Source: an uncultured Alphaproteobacteria bacterium (GTDB lineage Bacteria > Pseudomonadota > Alphaproteobacteria > Rhodobacterales > Rhodobacteraceae). Taken from it: a stretch of 64,000 bases of DNA. The translations under genes and the position numbers were made by a program. Numbering within the stretch: position 1 is the stretch's first letter; every line of letters starts with the position of its first letter. Under the pieces are notes generated by a model. That model saw nothing but the letters and a program-made list of their open reading frames with translations. It did no database searches and was not told the origin of the DNA. The stretch spans positions 36,001 through 100,000 of the forward strand of contig CACAAX010000003.1 in NCBI GenBank assembly GCA_902530595.1, in the 5' to 3' direction. Shown here piece after piece: positions 1 to 8,544 of this stretch.

Positions 1-99
1 TTTGAAAGCCATTTCAAACGATCCATCAAATTGTTCAATCTTCTGGGCAATCATCCACTTTACCAGAGCCTGCGCTGCAGTTAATTTAACTGTTTTCAT
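1..99 (-). CDS. iolD: IolD, 3D-(3,5/4)-trihydroxycyclohexane-1,2-dione hydrolase (N-terminus only)
   Basis: Only the first 33 codons are inside the window; the gene runs off the left edge. The start MKTVKLTAAQALVKWM resembles the N-terminus of the thiamine-diphosphate-dependent ring-opening enzyme of myo-inositol catabolism. The ATG lies two bases past the stop of the upstream iolC, so the two genes are almost certainly co-transcribed and translationally coupled. The call rests on this short stretch plus the inositol-operon context. Confidence 0.75.
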   Translation of the reverse strand, partial: MKTVKLTAAQALVKWMIAQKIEQFDGSFEMAFK

Positions 100-101
100 T
101 T

Positions 102-2009
102 TTAATTTTTCCTCTTCCATAACTTGATAAGCTTAGTAAATTTATTAAACATCTCATCCTTTGCTTGTTGATTAGTTATTTTATTTCCAAACCACTTTCT
201 GGCTGTTTCAAAAAATATCGACCGTCCCACTGCAAACCCCTTTACGTGTTTATAATTTTTACATAGATCAAAAACTGAAGCCAATTTATCTGAGGGCGCA
301 TCCATGCCCAAAACGATTATTCCTTGGGCATATGGATCAAACTGCTGTATAATATTATTGGCTTTTGACCAAAACTCGACATTTTCAATAGGCTCTAGTT
401 TCCACCAATCGGGATAAATATTATCTTCATACAATTTCTGCATAAGAGATAGGATCTGCTCAGGAGAGCAAGCTTTGTCATTTCTTTTTGTAATAATCTC
501 CAATAATAGTTCATGGTTAGTAAGCCTACATGCTTGCGCTAATTGACTTAAAAGTTTTACTTGATGTTCATAGATGTCTTTTGGATCATCATTTCTTAAG
601 GGTGCCAAGACTTTCACACAATGATTAACTGGCCAGTTTGCCAGTCGTGATCCTATATCAGGCTCCTCAGTTAATTCTAAAGGAAATACACCTGCCTTTT
701 CAATTGGTCTACCAATCCATATGTCATGATCAGACGCGGCATGCAAAGAGCTTTCTGCATATTCTTCATCTAAAAGGATACCTACATTTTCATGCTCAGT
801 TTTTTGCGCCTCCAAGCAGGCCTCTAATGCCATTGATTTGAAAACAGCGATATCCTCTTTTTGTTTTTCATTTTCCTCTGCTAGCTTTTTAAATTGCACT
901 CTGTGATCTATTGCCAAAGTAAAAAGGTTATCAAAACTCTTTCTTCGATTTGTACTCCAATGCAGTTGTTCAAGAAATGTATCTTGTCTTAAAGAAAAGT
1001 GCTGGCTACCATTTTTGAGGTAGTGTTCTAACTCTATTTTAGATGGATAAGCTGGTGCACATCCATGTCGAGAGACTGCTAAAGCACCACATGCATTGGC
1101 ATACTTCGCGCATAATTCCAACGACTGATCATTTAACCAACCATATAAAAAACCTGCCATAAAGCCATCACCAGCACCCAGGACATTAAATATCTCAATT
1201 TTATTAACTTTTACAGAAATACCTGAATCCCAGTTAATTATAGCATCGGGGAAAACGGTGCACCCCATGGCGCCCCTTTTACAGACTATTATAGCTTGCG
1301 TTAGTTCACGACAGATTCGAAGGGCCTTTAATGTGTCTTGAGTTCCTCCAGCTATATGCCATTCTTCTTCCGTTCCTACAATAAGATCACAGTGGCTTAT
1401 GATTTTTTGAACATGACTTGTTACGACCTTACTTTCTTCGAACCTGCTCTCACCATCACCATGACCGCCTAGGGACCAGAGGTTCGGACGATAATCAATA
1501 TCACACCCGACAAGCACATTATTATTTTTTGCATAGTTAATTGCTTGGAACGAAGCTTCTGATACTTGCTTCGAGCTAAAGTGGGTACCGGTTACAACAA
1601 CACATTTTGCGCGTTTAATAAAATCTGGATCAATTTCATTCTTTGTGAGGCCCATATCAGCACAATTCTCACGGTAAAATAATAGAGGGAATTGTTCCTT
1701 ATCGCGAATTCCTAAAATAGCGAGAGCGGACAAACGTTTCTTATCAATAATAATTCCCTCTGTGTTTACACCCTCTCTAGTTAATTGCTCAGTAATAAAT
1801 CGCCCGAAATGCTCATCACCTACTCTTGTAATGACTGCAGATCTCAAACCTAATCTTGACGCTCCGATGCTAATGTTAGTAGGACTTCCCCCAATGTATT
1901 TTTGGAACGACGTCATGTCTTCCAGTCGTCCTCCAACTTGCCCTCCATATAAATCTACTGAAGATCGTCCAATTGTTATTACATCAAGATCATTTTTTTG
2001 ATTAACCAT
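102..2009 (-). CDS. iolC: IolC 5-dehydro-2-deoxygluconokinase fused to a DUF2090 aldolase-like domain
   Basis: A 635-residue protein. Residues about 1-325 are a PfkB-family sugar kinase, with an N-terminal GGSPTNISIGASRLG substrate/dimer motif and the C-terminal catalytic GAGDGFMAGF (Asp base, anion hole). Residues about 345-635 match the DUF2090 domain that many alphaproteobacterial IolC proteins carry. The kinase phosphorylates 5-dehydro-2-deoxy-D-gluconate; DUF2090 is TIM-barrel related and has been suggested to do the following aldol cleavage, which is family knowledge and not shown here. It sits between an ABC importer and iolD, all on the minus strand. No strong Shine-Dalgarno precedes the ATG. 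Confidence 0.9.
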   Translation of the reverse strand: MVNQKNDLDVITIGRSSVDLYGGQVGGRLEDMTSFQKYIGGSPTNISIGASRLGLRSAVITRVGDEHFGRFITEQLTREGVNTEGIIIDKKRLSALAILGIRDKEQFPLLFYRENCADMGLTKNEIDPDFIKRAKCVVVTGTHFSSKQVSEASFQAINYAKNNNVLVGCDIDYRPNLWSLGGHGDGESRFEESKVVTSHVQKIISHCDLIVGTEEEWHIAGGTQDTLKALRICRELTQAIIVCKRGAMGCTVFPDAIINWDSGISVKVNKIEIFNVLGAGDGFMAGFLYGWLNDQSLELCAKYANACGALAVSRHGCAPAYPSKIELEHYLKNGSQHFSLRQDTFLEQLHWSTNRRKSFDNLFTLAIDHRVQFKKLAEENEKQKEDIAVFKSMALEACLEAQKTEHENVGILLDEEYAESSLHAASDHDIWIGRPIEKAGVFPLELTEEPDIGSRLANWPVNHCVKVLAPLRNDDPKDIYEHQVKLLSQLAQACRLTNHELLLEIITKRNDKACSPEQILSLMQKLYEDNIYPDWWKLEPIENVEFWSKANNIIQQFDPYAQGIIVLGMDAPSDKLASVFDLCKNYKHVKGFAVGRSIFFETARKWFGNKITNQQAKDEMFNKFTKLIKLWKRKN

Positions 2010-2060
2010 TTTACTTTTAAGCCTTTCAAAAAGCTGATGTTTTCTCCATTTAAATCACTG

Positions 2061-2825
2061 CTATCTTCCGGAGAATTCTGTTTCAAGTTTCTCTAACTCT
2101 GCACCACCTGCCATCAAGGGTCTAAGGTTATTCATATCAATTTCGTCTCTTGATCCCTCGGCCAAAACTTTTCCTCTGTTCAGAAAAGCAAAACGATCTC
2201 CCAAAAGCTTAGCATGCATATCATTATGGGTTATGAATATTATGGCTATGTCACCTAACTCTTTTACTTTTTTTATAGTTCTTAAAACTTCTAACTGCTG
2301 TTTTTGTCCGAGGGCCGAAGTTGGCTCATCCAGAATAAGAATATTGGCTCCAAAATAAATAGCTCTAGCGATCGCTAGTGTCTGTCTTTGACCGCCTGAC
2401 ATAGTTCCTATCGGTTGTGTTGGGTCCGCTACATCAATACCCAGTTTCGCCATTTCCTTTTTTGTGATGGTATTCATCAGAGGCATATTTAAAAATAAGC
2501 CTTTGGTAATCTCTCTACCTAGAAAGAAATTTCTAGTCACACTCATCAAAGGTTGTAACGCCAAGTCCTGATAAACTGTACCGATACCAGCAGACACAGC
2601 CTGTCTTGGTGACTTAAAATTCACTGGCTCACCGCTCAGCAGTATTTCGCCCTCACTAGGCATGTGGACCCCAGATAACAGTTTTATTAGTGTTGATTTA
2701 CCTGCACCATTATCACCCAATAAAGCCGTTATCTCACCCTTAAAAACCTTAAATGATATATCCTTCAGCGCTATTATGTTACCAAAAAACTTCGATACAC
2801 CCCTAAATTCAATTGATGGGATCAT
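2061..2825 (-). CDS. Sugar/polyol ABC transporter ATP-binding protein
   Basis: A single-domain, 254-residue ATPase of the ribose/fructose/inositol (CUT2) class. It has Walker A GDNGAGKST near residues 37-45, signature MSGGQRQ near 143-149, Walker B ILILDEPTSAL and a switch histidine in FITHN. Most CUT2 ATPases are double-length; the single-domain FrcA form is the better comparison. The permease stop lies 7 bases upstream, so it is the third gene of the importer before iolC. Inositol as substrate is inferred from neighbours. The isolated ATPase cannot say whether the cargo is inositol, another polyol or a sugar. Confidence 0.88.
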   Translation of the reverse strand: MIPSIEFRGVSKFFGNIIALKDISFKVFKGEITALLGDNGAGKSTLIKLLSGVHMPSEGEILLSGEPVNFKSPRQAVSAGIGTVYQDLALQPLMSVTRNFFLGREITKGLFLNMPLMNTITKKEMAKLGIDVADPTQPIGTMSGGQRQTLAIARAIYFGANILILDEPTSALGQKQQLEVLRTIKKVKELGDIAIIFITHNDMHAKLLGDRFAFLNRGKVLAEGSRDEIDMNNLRPLMAGGAELEKLETEFSGR

Positions 2826-2832
2826 AGTCTCT

Positions 2833-3891
2833 TTAGCCTTTCACTATCCTGTCTCTCAAAAATTGGTTTAAAAGAGCAGATCCTAAAATTAGCATTCCTA
2901 GCATCACCCTAAAAAGGTTATTGTCGATAAAAGGTACAAAGTTTATTCCTCGGCTTGCGATTGCAAAAATTAATGCCCCAAGAACTGCTCCAACGACAGA
3001 GCCGTAACCGCCGGTTAATGCACAGCCGCCAATAACCGCCGCTGCAATTGCATGTAGTTCACGAAAATCTCCTGCTTTGGGATCTGATGCACCAGATGTC
3101 ATTACGGTTAAAATACCTAAGAGACAGGCAAGAGAGGTCGAGATCATAAATAAGCTAATTTTCACCCTTGCTACTGGAACACCAACAGCTCTTGCAGCCA
3201 CTGGGTCACCTCCAGACGCATAGATCCAATTTCCATATGGTGTTCGATTGGTAATGAAAGCAACTATGAATACAAGAATGATAAAGTAATAAACTTCGGC
3301 ATCGAAGGGAACCCCAAAAGCCTTGTCGAATGCGAAAATGTTATCAATCAGTGTAGGATCCTCTCCACCTCCTGGGGGTGGTTTTAGATTTGCCTTCACA
3401 GATAATCTAGATTGATTGAAAAACGTTTGGCTAAGAAAAACTGCGAACCCTCTACTAGCAAACCAAAATGCCAGAGTTACGATAAAGCTGGGAAGTCCCG
3501 TTCTAACAACAATTACTCCAATGATAAATCCTAAAAAAGCCAGCTCTATAAAGGTTAAAATGATCGCCAACTCAATAGGCACTCCAAATAAAAGAAAAAT
3601 GGCAAAGCTATGTCCAGCTAAAGCAATATTTGCTCCCATGCTGAGATCAAACTCTCCTGCTATCATCAAAAGAGAGGCACCGATAGCTAAGATGCCCACA
3701 AACGCTGCTAGCTCAACCCATGCCTGGATTCCAATTGGATTTAGCCACATTGCTCCAAAGGTGCCACTGATTGAGGTAAGCGTCATAAAAGTAATGACAA
3801 TTATTATTAAACCAAAAACAGACCCTAACTCTGGTCTAGATATAGATCTTCTGATTAATCCGATATCTCGTATGCGTTCATCAGATGCCAT
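2833..3891 (-). CDS. Sugar/polyol ABC transporter permease (CUT2/RbsC type)
   Basis: A 352-residue inner-membrane permease with about 8-10 hydrophobic segments. It carries the family pattern GEFDLSMGANIALAG near residue 80 and GGDPVAARAVGVPVARVK followed by AAVIGGCALTGGYGSVVGAVLGAL, typical of BPD_transp_2. Translation starts at ATG behind AGGGGGACAA. It lies between the binding protein and ATPase genes, with a strong hairpin separating it from the binding protein gene. Inferred role: membrane channel of the inositol importer. Confidence 0.9.
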   Translation of the reverse strand: MASDERIRDIGLIRRSISRPELGSVFGLIIIVITFMTLTSISGTFGAMWLNPIGIQAWVELAAFVGILAIGASLLMIAGEFDLSMGANIALAGHSFAIFLLFGVPIELAIILTFIELAFLGFIIGVIVVRTGLPSFIVTLAFWFASRGFAVFLSQTFFNQSRLSVKANLKPPPGGGEDPTLIDNIFAFDKAFGVPFDAEVYYFIILVFIVAFITNRTPYGNWIYASGGDPVAARAVGVPVARVKISLFMISTSLACLLGILTVMTSGASDPKAGDFRELHAIAAAVIGGCALTGGYGSVVGAVLGALIFAIASRGINFVPFIDNNLFRVMLGMLILGSALLNQFLRDRIVKG

Positions 3892-3909
3892 TTGTCCCCC
3901 TAAAATAAA

Positions 3910-3936
3910 TCTGGCAAATCGCTATGATTTGCCAGA
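3910..3936 (-). promoter_or_regulatory. Intercistronic hairpin after the binding-protein gene
   Basis: The sequence TCTGGCAAATC-GCTAT-GATTTGCCAGA forms an 11-bp perfect stem with a 5-base loop, 29 bases after the binding-protein stop and 18 bases before the permease start. It lacks a long U tract on the minus-strand transcript. A 3'-stabilising or partially terminating element is therefore more likely than a full terminator. It would give excess binding protein over permease. Confidence 0.65.
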
Positions 3937-3964
3937 CCTTATAAATAAGAAAGAGGTATACTTC

Positions 3965-4891
3965 TTATCTTTCTTTTCCTGCTAGTTTCTTCACTAATTC
4001 AACATTTCCCTTTGTCACAAAACCTGGACCTGAGTTAATTGAATTACCTGGAAGAGTACCATTTCTATGATTTAGATGTAGTACTACCACTGGTACATAG
4101 CCTTGCAAAAATTGCTGCTGGTCGATGGCGTAGTTAACTGTACCGTCAATTATTCCATCCACAATTGCTGGTCCGAGGTCAAAACAACCTAAAACGACTT
4201 TTCCAGCTTTACCCATTTCCTTAAGAGCAGCTATAGTTGGATCACAACCAGTAGGACCAACGGCCATTATAGCTCCTGTATCTGGATTGGAAGACATATG
4301 TGCGATAACGGTGTTTTTGATATCATCGAAATCTGATGAAACCTCAACCATATTTAGCTTCTCACCCATACCGTCAGCAAAACCTTGGCATCTATCTTTA
4401 AGAGCTGTATTCATTGGCTCGTGGTTAAAGCAAACGGAGTTCTTTCCACCCAACCCTTTGCTTTTTTCGCCGCCACCTAGACCAGCTTCATATTCAGGTT
4501 GTCCAACGTGCATTACAGCACCTAAGCTTTTTGAAACGCCGGCTCCAGAATTCATTGATATAACTGGAATTCCTGCTGCAACAGCTGCCTTAATTGGTCC
4601 ACCTAAAATATCTGGTGCAGGTATTGACACGACAATACCATCTGGCTTCTGAGCAATAGCAGCTTCAATCAAAGATGCCATTTCGTTTAAGTCTCCAGTT
4701 GGTGGGTTTCTGTATTGAACATCTGCACCGGTGTCTGCCTTTGCAGCCTCAACTCCATTTCTAACAACTCCCCAAAAGGCGTCTGTATCAGATCCGTGAG
4801 TTACCACGATTATGTTTGCTTTATGATCTGCACCAAAAGAAACACCAGTTGATAGAACTAGCGCTATCAATGTAACTAATAATTTTTTCAT
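3965..4891 (-). CDS. Periplasmic sugar/inositol-binding protein
   Basis: A 308-residue periplasmic-binding protein of the ribose/inositol class (Peripla_BP_4). Residues 1-20 are a Sec signal peptide (MKKLLVTLIALVLSTGVSFG, cleavage after SFG or nearby). Mature-domain motifs include VVTHGSDTDAFWGVVRNG, AAIAQKPDGIVVSIP and ILGG-type sugar-pocket segments. ATG follows a strong GGAGG 12 bases upstream. It is first in the operon with permease, ATPase, iolC and iolD, so myo-inositol or a close polyol is the likely ligand (inference). Confidence 0.88.
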   Translation of the reverse strand: MKKLLVTLIALVLSTGVSFGADHKANIIVVTHGSDTDAFWGVVRNGVEAAKADTGADVQYRNPPTGDLNEMASLIEAAIAQKPDGIVVSIPAPDILGGPIKAAVAAGIPVISMNSGAGVSKSLGAVMHVGQPEYEAGLGGGEKSKGLGGKNSVCFNHEPMNTALKDRCQGFADGMGEKLNMVEVSSDFDDIKNTVIAHMSSNPDTGAIMAVGPTGCDPTIAALKEMGKAGKVVLGCFDLGPAIVDGIIDGTVNYAIDQQQFLQGYVPVVVLHLNHRNGTLPGNSINSGPGFVTKGNVELVKKLAGKER

Positions 4892-4960
4892 GAATAATTT
4901 TCCTCCATTTATATTTAAAAAGACAAGAATCTTGGAGAATCCAGTCCCTTGAACAGTTAA

Positions 4961-4989
4961 ATATTAAATTAACGCAAAATCAATATCAA
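4961..4989 (-). promoter_or_regulatory. Candidate sigma70 promoter of the inositol operon
   Basis: On the minus strand TTGATA (4989-4984), a 17-base spacer, then TAATAT (4966-4961), about 70 bases before the binding-protein ATG. The boxes fit the housekeeping consensus well, but the region is very AT-rich so chance matches are easy. The divergent intergenic region (4892-5098) would also hold the promoter of the forward dehydrogenase gene. Confidence 0.45.
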
Positions 4990-5098
4990 AAGTGGTGCTT
5001 ATAAAAGAAATGTAATAAAATTTTGACACAAGATTGGAAACAAATGTTTTTGGAGCGCACTAAAAAATAATTATTAGTCATTTGCTTAGGAGAGTCAT

Positions 5099-6223
5099 AT
5101 GAAAGGTATTGGTGTAGGAGTTATCGGTACGGGGTTTATGGGGAAAGCCCATTCAGTTGCCTACAGTGGATCTGCTTCAGTTTTTGGAACAGGATTGAGG
5201 CCAAGACTAGAGATAGTTTGTGACTTGAGCCCCAAGAGAGCCAGCCAAAGAGCAACAGACCTTGGCTTTTCACGGTATACAAGTAGCTGGCAAGACGTCG
5301 TTAACGATCCAGAAGTAAAACTAGTTTCTGTTTGCACACCGAACGACACGCATGCCGAGATTGCGATTGCAGCTTTAAAGTTGGGAAAAAGTGTGTGGTG
5401 TGAAAAACCTATGTCTAGTAATCTCCCCGATAGCAAGAAAATGCTTGCAGCATCTAAGAAGAGCAAAGGGAAAACAATTATTGGTTACAACTATACAAAA
5501 AATCCAGCAGTATTACATGCACGAGAGTTAATAGAAACTGGTGTCATTGGCGATGTTGCCGGTTTTTTCTGTCGTTATGATGTTGATAATGAGGCCGATA
5601 AAAAAAGACCATGGTCGTGGCGTATGTCGAGAAAAGCGTCTGGTACTGGTGCAAATGGAGATATATTGAGTCACGTTATAAGCGTGGCGCACTTTTTAGT
5701 TGGATCGACAATATCTAAAGTAGTAGGGGATATAAATATTGTACACCTAAAAAGAAAGGATCCAACTAATAGAAAACAAACTAAGACCGTTGATAACGAT
5801 GACATGATCTCTGCTCTTATTCATTTCCAAAATGGGGTACATGGGCATATCGGTGCCAGTCGCGTTACTTGGGGTAAAAAATGTGGACTTACATGGGAGG
5901 TACATGGAACCGAGGGCACCATAATATTTGATCAGGAAAGACTAAACGAGATCAAACTATTTACACGACAAAAAAAGAAAAGCACCGATGGCTTTAGAAC
6001 AATTTTAACGGGTCCTGATCATCCTTTTTATAAATCCTTTCTGCCTAATGGAGGTCACAGTTTAGGATTTATGGATGTCAAGATGTGTGAACTACAGATG
6101 CTCCTGTTCGCAATAGAGCACGATACTGAGACTTGGCCCAATTTTGAATCAGGATATGAAGTAGAAAAAGTAATGGACGCTGTAGATAGATCAGCACTTA
6201 GTGGAAAGTGGATTAAGATTTAG
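5099..6223 (+). CDS. Gfo/Idh/MocA family oxidoreductase (inositol-dehydrogenase-like)
   Basis: A 374-residue NAD(P)-dependent dehydrogenase. A Rossmann motif GVGVIGTGFMGKAH starts the protein. The cofactor/substrate EKP motif is at about residues 101-103 (WCEKPMS). The catalytic Asp/His pair is in GANGDILSHVISVAHFLVG. ATG lies behind AGGAGAG. It is divergent from the inositol operon and convergent, with a 6-base gap, with a second member of the same superfamily. Proteins of this length in inositol loci often act on scyllo-inositol, inosose or glycosyl-polyols. The exact substrate cannot be read from sequence. Confidence 0.85.
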   Translation: MKGIGVGVIGTGFMGKAHSVAYSGSASVFGTGLRPRLEIVCDLSPKRASQRATDLGFSRYTSSWQDVVNDPEVKLVSVCTPNDTHAEIAIAALKLGKSVWCEKPMSSNLPDSKKMLAASKKSKGKTIIGYNYTKNPAVLHARELIETGVIGDVAGFFCRYDVDNEADKKRPWSWRMSRKASGTGANGDILSHVISVAHFLVGSTISKVVGDINIVHLKRKDPTNRKQTKTVDNDDMISALIHFQNGVHGHIGASRVTWGKKCGLTWEVHGTEGTIIFDQERLNEIKLFTRQKKKSTDGFRTILTGPDHPFYKSFLPNGGHSLGFMDVKMCELQMLLFAIEHDTETWPNFESGYEVEKVMDAVDRSALSGKWIKI

Positions 6224-6229
6224 TTAACA

Positions 6230-7225
6230 TCAGCTCAAATAAACTGTTCTACCTGTTTTAGCAGATTTAAGAGCATTTTCGGCTAAGTACAGTGCGTAAT
6301 AACCATTATAACTGTCAGGTTTAGGCATTGACCGTTTTTTTATACAGTCAACAAAGTAGTCGATTTGATTTTTGTAAGCGTCTATGTACCTTGTCATAAA
6401 AAAGTGGTGCAACCTATCTTTAGTTGTTCCAGCTTCCTTTGCTAGTTCTATCTCCGAGAGAGTGGGATTGTTAACTTTTAAACTTCCTTTCGACCCATGA
6501 ACCTCGACTCTTTGATCATAACCATATGTCGCCCTTCGTGAGTTAATTATTGAAATCTGCTTTCCAGAAATGGTTCTCATTAAAATAGTGGCAGTATCGT
6601 AATCACCGGCTTGCTCAATTTTTTTGCTTACAAAATTGGATCCTAAAGCGGTGATAGAATGTATTTTCTCATCAGCTAAGAAGACAGCCATATCGAGATC
6701 ATGGATAGCCATATCTTTAAATATACCACCAGATTGTTTAATATATTCAATTGTTGGCGGATTTGGGTCTCTTGATGTTATGGTGATTTGCTCAATAACC
6801 CCAATCTCTTTTTTGGTTAAATGTGCTTTCAATTTTGCGAAATGAGGGTCAAATCTTCTATTAAACCCGAGCATTACTTGAGATTTGGATTCGCTAACTA
6901 ATTGAACAAGTTTCTTAACTTTTCTTAAATTTAGATCAAGAGGTTTTTCGCAGAACACAGCTTTTTTAGTATAAAGAAATCTTTTTATAAGATCGACATG
7001 TGTATCAGTGGGAGTGCAGATAAGAATACCCTTAATTTGATCATTATTAGTAATGTCATCAAGTGACATTTGTTGACACGAATACCTTTTTTGAAGTCTA
7101 TTAATTTCATTATTTATTGGATCGTGTATAGCAGCAAGCTCAGCGTTGGAGTTTGCTTGAATTGTATCAGCGTGAACTTTACCAATTCTGCCCATTCCTA
7201 AAATTGCAAATTTTATTCGCATCAT
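6230..7225 (-). CDS. iolG: IolG-like inositol 2-dehydrogenase (Gfo/Idh/MocA)
   Basis: A 331-residue oxidoreductase with N-terminal Rossmann motif ILGMGRIGKVHAD, EKP at FCEKPLDLN, and the IolG-type SRDPNPPTIEYIKQSGGIFKDMAIHDLDMAVFL catalytic region containing the Asp-x-x-x-His-Asp pattern. Length and motifs fit myo-inositol 2-dehydrogenase, which oxidises myo-inositol to 2-keto-inositol with NAD+. It is the last gene of the long minus-strand operon that begins at the permease near 16.6 kb, 15 bases after the dioxygenase-like gene. It may therefore act on that operon's substrate rather than on free inositol. Two adjacent ATGs are possible starts. Confidence 0.75.
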   Translation of the reverse strand: MMRIKFAILGMGRIGKVHADTIQANSNAELAAIHDPINNEINRLQKRYSCQQMSLDDITNNDQIKGILICTPTDTHVDLIKRFLYTKKAVFCEKPLDLNLRKVKKLVQLVSESKSQVMLGFNRRFDPHFAKLKAHLTKKEIGVIEQITITSRDPNPPTIEYIKQSGGIFKDMAIHDLDMAVFLADEKIHSITALGSNFVSKKIEQAGDYDTATILMRTISGKQISIINSRRATYGYDQRVEVHGSKGSLKVNNPTLSEIELAKEAGTTKDRLHHFFMTRYIDAYKNQIDYFVDCIKKRSMPKPDSYNGYYALYLAENALKSAKTGRTVYLS

Positions 7226-7240
7226 ATTATCAAAATCTCT

Positions 7241-8425
7241 TTACGAAGATTGTCGAATATCAAGTAAATTCAATTCTTCAAAGACAAAAGTTGGTTCTTT
7301 TTCAGCTTTTAATGACTCAATGATAATCATAGCTTGGGTTTTTGGCGCCATTCCGTCTATGGGAGGATCCAGATCTAAATTCGTTGGAAATGAATAGCCC
7401 TCCGAACTTGCCCCCACAACATTTTCGATTAGCCTGAAAGGCATCTTTTTTTTCATAACTAATTCTAATAACCAAGGGTATAGTGTCTTAGCCATAGTTT
7501 TCCTATCAATGGTTTCCATTGCTCTTCCAAATGCTGATGATATTTGGAGTAGATTGGCCATTCTTTTTACTGATTTAGTTTTATTATTTCCTGCTCCATG
7601 CATAACAGCAGGATTAAAGAACACAGCATCTCCCTTTGTCATTTCAATCTGAACAGCATTTTTATCGAAGAATTTTTGATACTTCTCATTAGAAAAGTCA
7701 ATATAGCCCCTTCTATATAATTGGGAGTACGGTAGTAAGAGCGTAGGCCCACTTTCAATACTCATGTCGCAGTGCGCAATTGCGCCTTGAAGTGTAAGGT
7801 AAGGTGACATTGCATGTACATGTAGAGGCCAACTGGCAGATTGTTCACCTGACATAAATCCTAAGTGATAGTCTCTATGAGCATTTTGAGCTTTTCCACC
7901 AGGATTCACTCTATTGACTTGTGCCGTTACTTGGTAATTGGGGCCAAGCCAAGCTTCTGAAGCTAACGCGATGGCTTCTGAGCAATAGTAATCTATAAAG
8001 TTTTGTGGGTCCTTCATACAGTGCTTTTGGAGTGAATTCCATATTCTATCGTTCGCTCCTGGTTTAGCAAAGTGATCGCCTACATTCCCATTTAATTTTT
8101 CAGAGTTTATTATTTCTTCAAAATTAGTCGTTGCTATGTCGACCACAGAAGTATTTTCAATAGCATTTGAAATCGCAATTATTCCCGCACCGCTTTCGAA
8201 TACGCTAGACCACTCAATCAGTAATTCCTGTTTTCTCTCAAATAAATTTGCACAGTCTCTGACTAACTGCCCAGAATAAATTGGAATATTATTCTTAATT
8301 TCTATAGCAAGCGGCGCATCAGCTTTTGTTGTTTCTCGGTTAACAATTTTTTCAAAAGTTTGAAAATTCTCATGTTCCTCATTGTAGGGAATTTTTTTTT
8401 CTAAATCAGTAATTCCATCTTTCAT
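7241..8425 (-). CDS. Phytanoyl-CoA dioxygenase (PhyH) family protein
   Basis: A 394-residue protein. The iron-binding facial triad is visible as H-R-D in NAHRDYHLGFM and a distal His in PAVMHGAGNN, with a following Arg in SVKRMANLLQIS that would bind 2-oxoglutarate. These place it in the non-haem Fe(II)/2-oxoglutarate dioxygenase superfamily near PhyH. It is longer at the N-terminus than typical PhyH (about 100 extra residues). ATG follows GGAG. It lies between a CoA-transferase and an IolG-like dehydrogenase. Oxidative opening or demethylation of a transported ligand is plausible but unproven. Confidence 0.75.
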   Translation of the reverse strand: MKDGITDLEKKIPYNEEHENFQTFEKIVNRETTKADAPLAIEIKNNIPIYSGQLVRDCANLFERKQELLIEWSSVFESGAGIIAISNAIENTSVVDIATTNFEEIINSEKLNGNVGDHFAKPGANDRIWNSLQKHCMKDPQNFIDYYCSEAIALASEAWLGPNYQVTAQVNRVNPGGKAQNAHRDYHLGFMSGEQSASWPLHVHAMSPYLTLQGAIAHCDMSIESGPTLLLPYSQLYRRGYIDFSNEKYQKFFDKNAVQIEMTKGDAVFFNPAVMHGAGNNKTKSVKRMANLLQISSAFGRAMETIDRKTMAKTLYPWLLELVMKKKMPFRLIENVVGASSEGYSFPTNLDLDPPIDGMAPKTQAMIIIESLKAEKEPTFVFEELNLLDIRQSS

Positions 8426-8544
8426 GTCTTAATCTCCAAGTCCTAATGTATCCAATTTTAATCTTTTTTTTGAGAACGAAAACTAAATTTTTAATCAGAT
8501 AGGAAGATTAATAATTCTCAAAACATTAACCAGCTAAGCCGTTG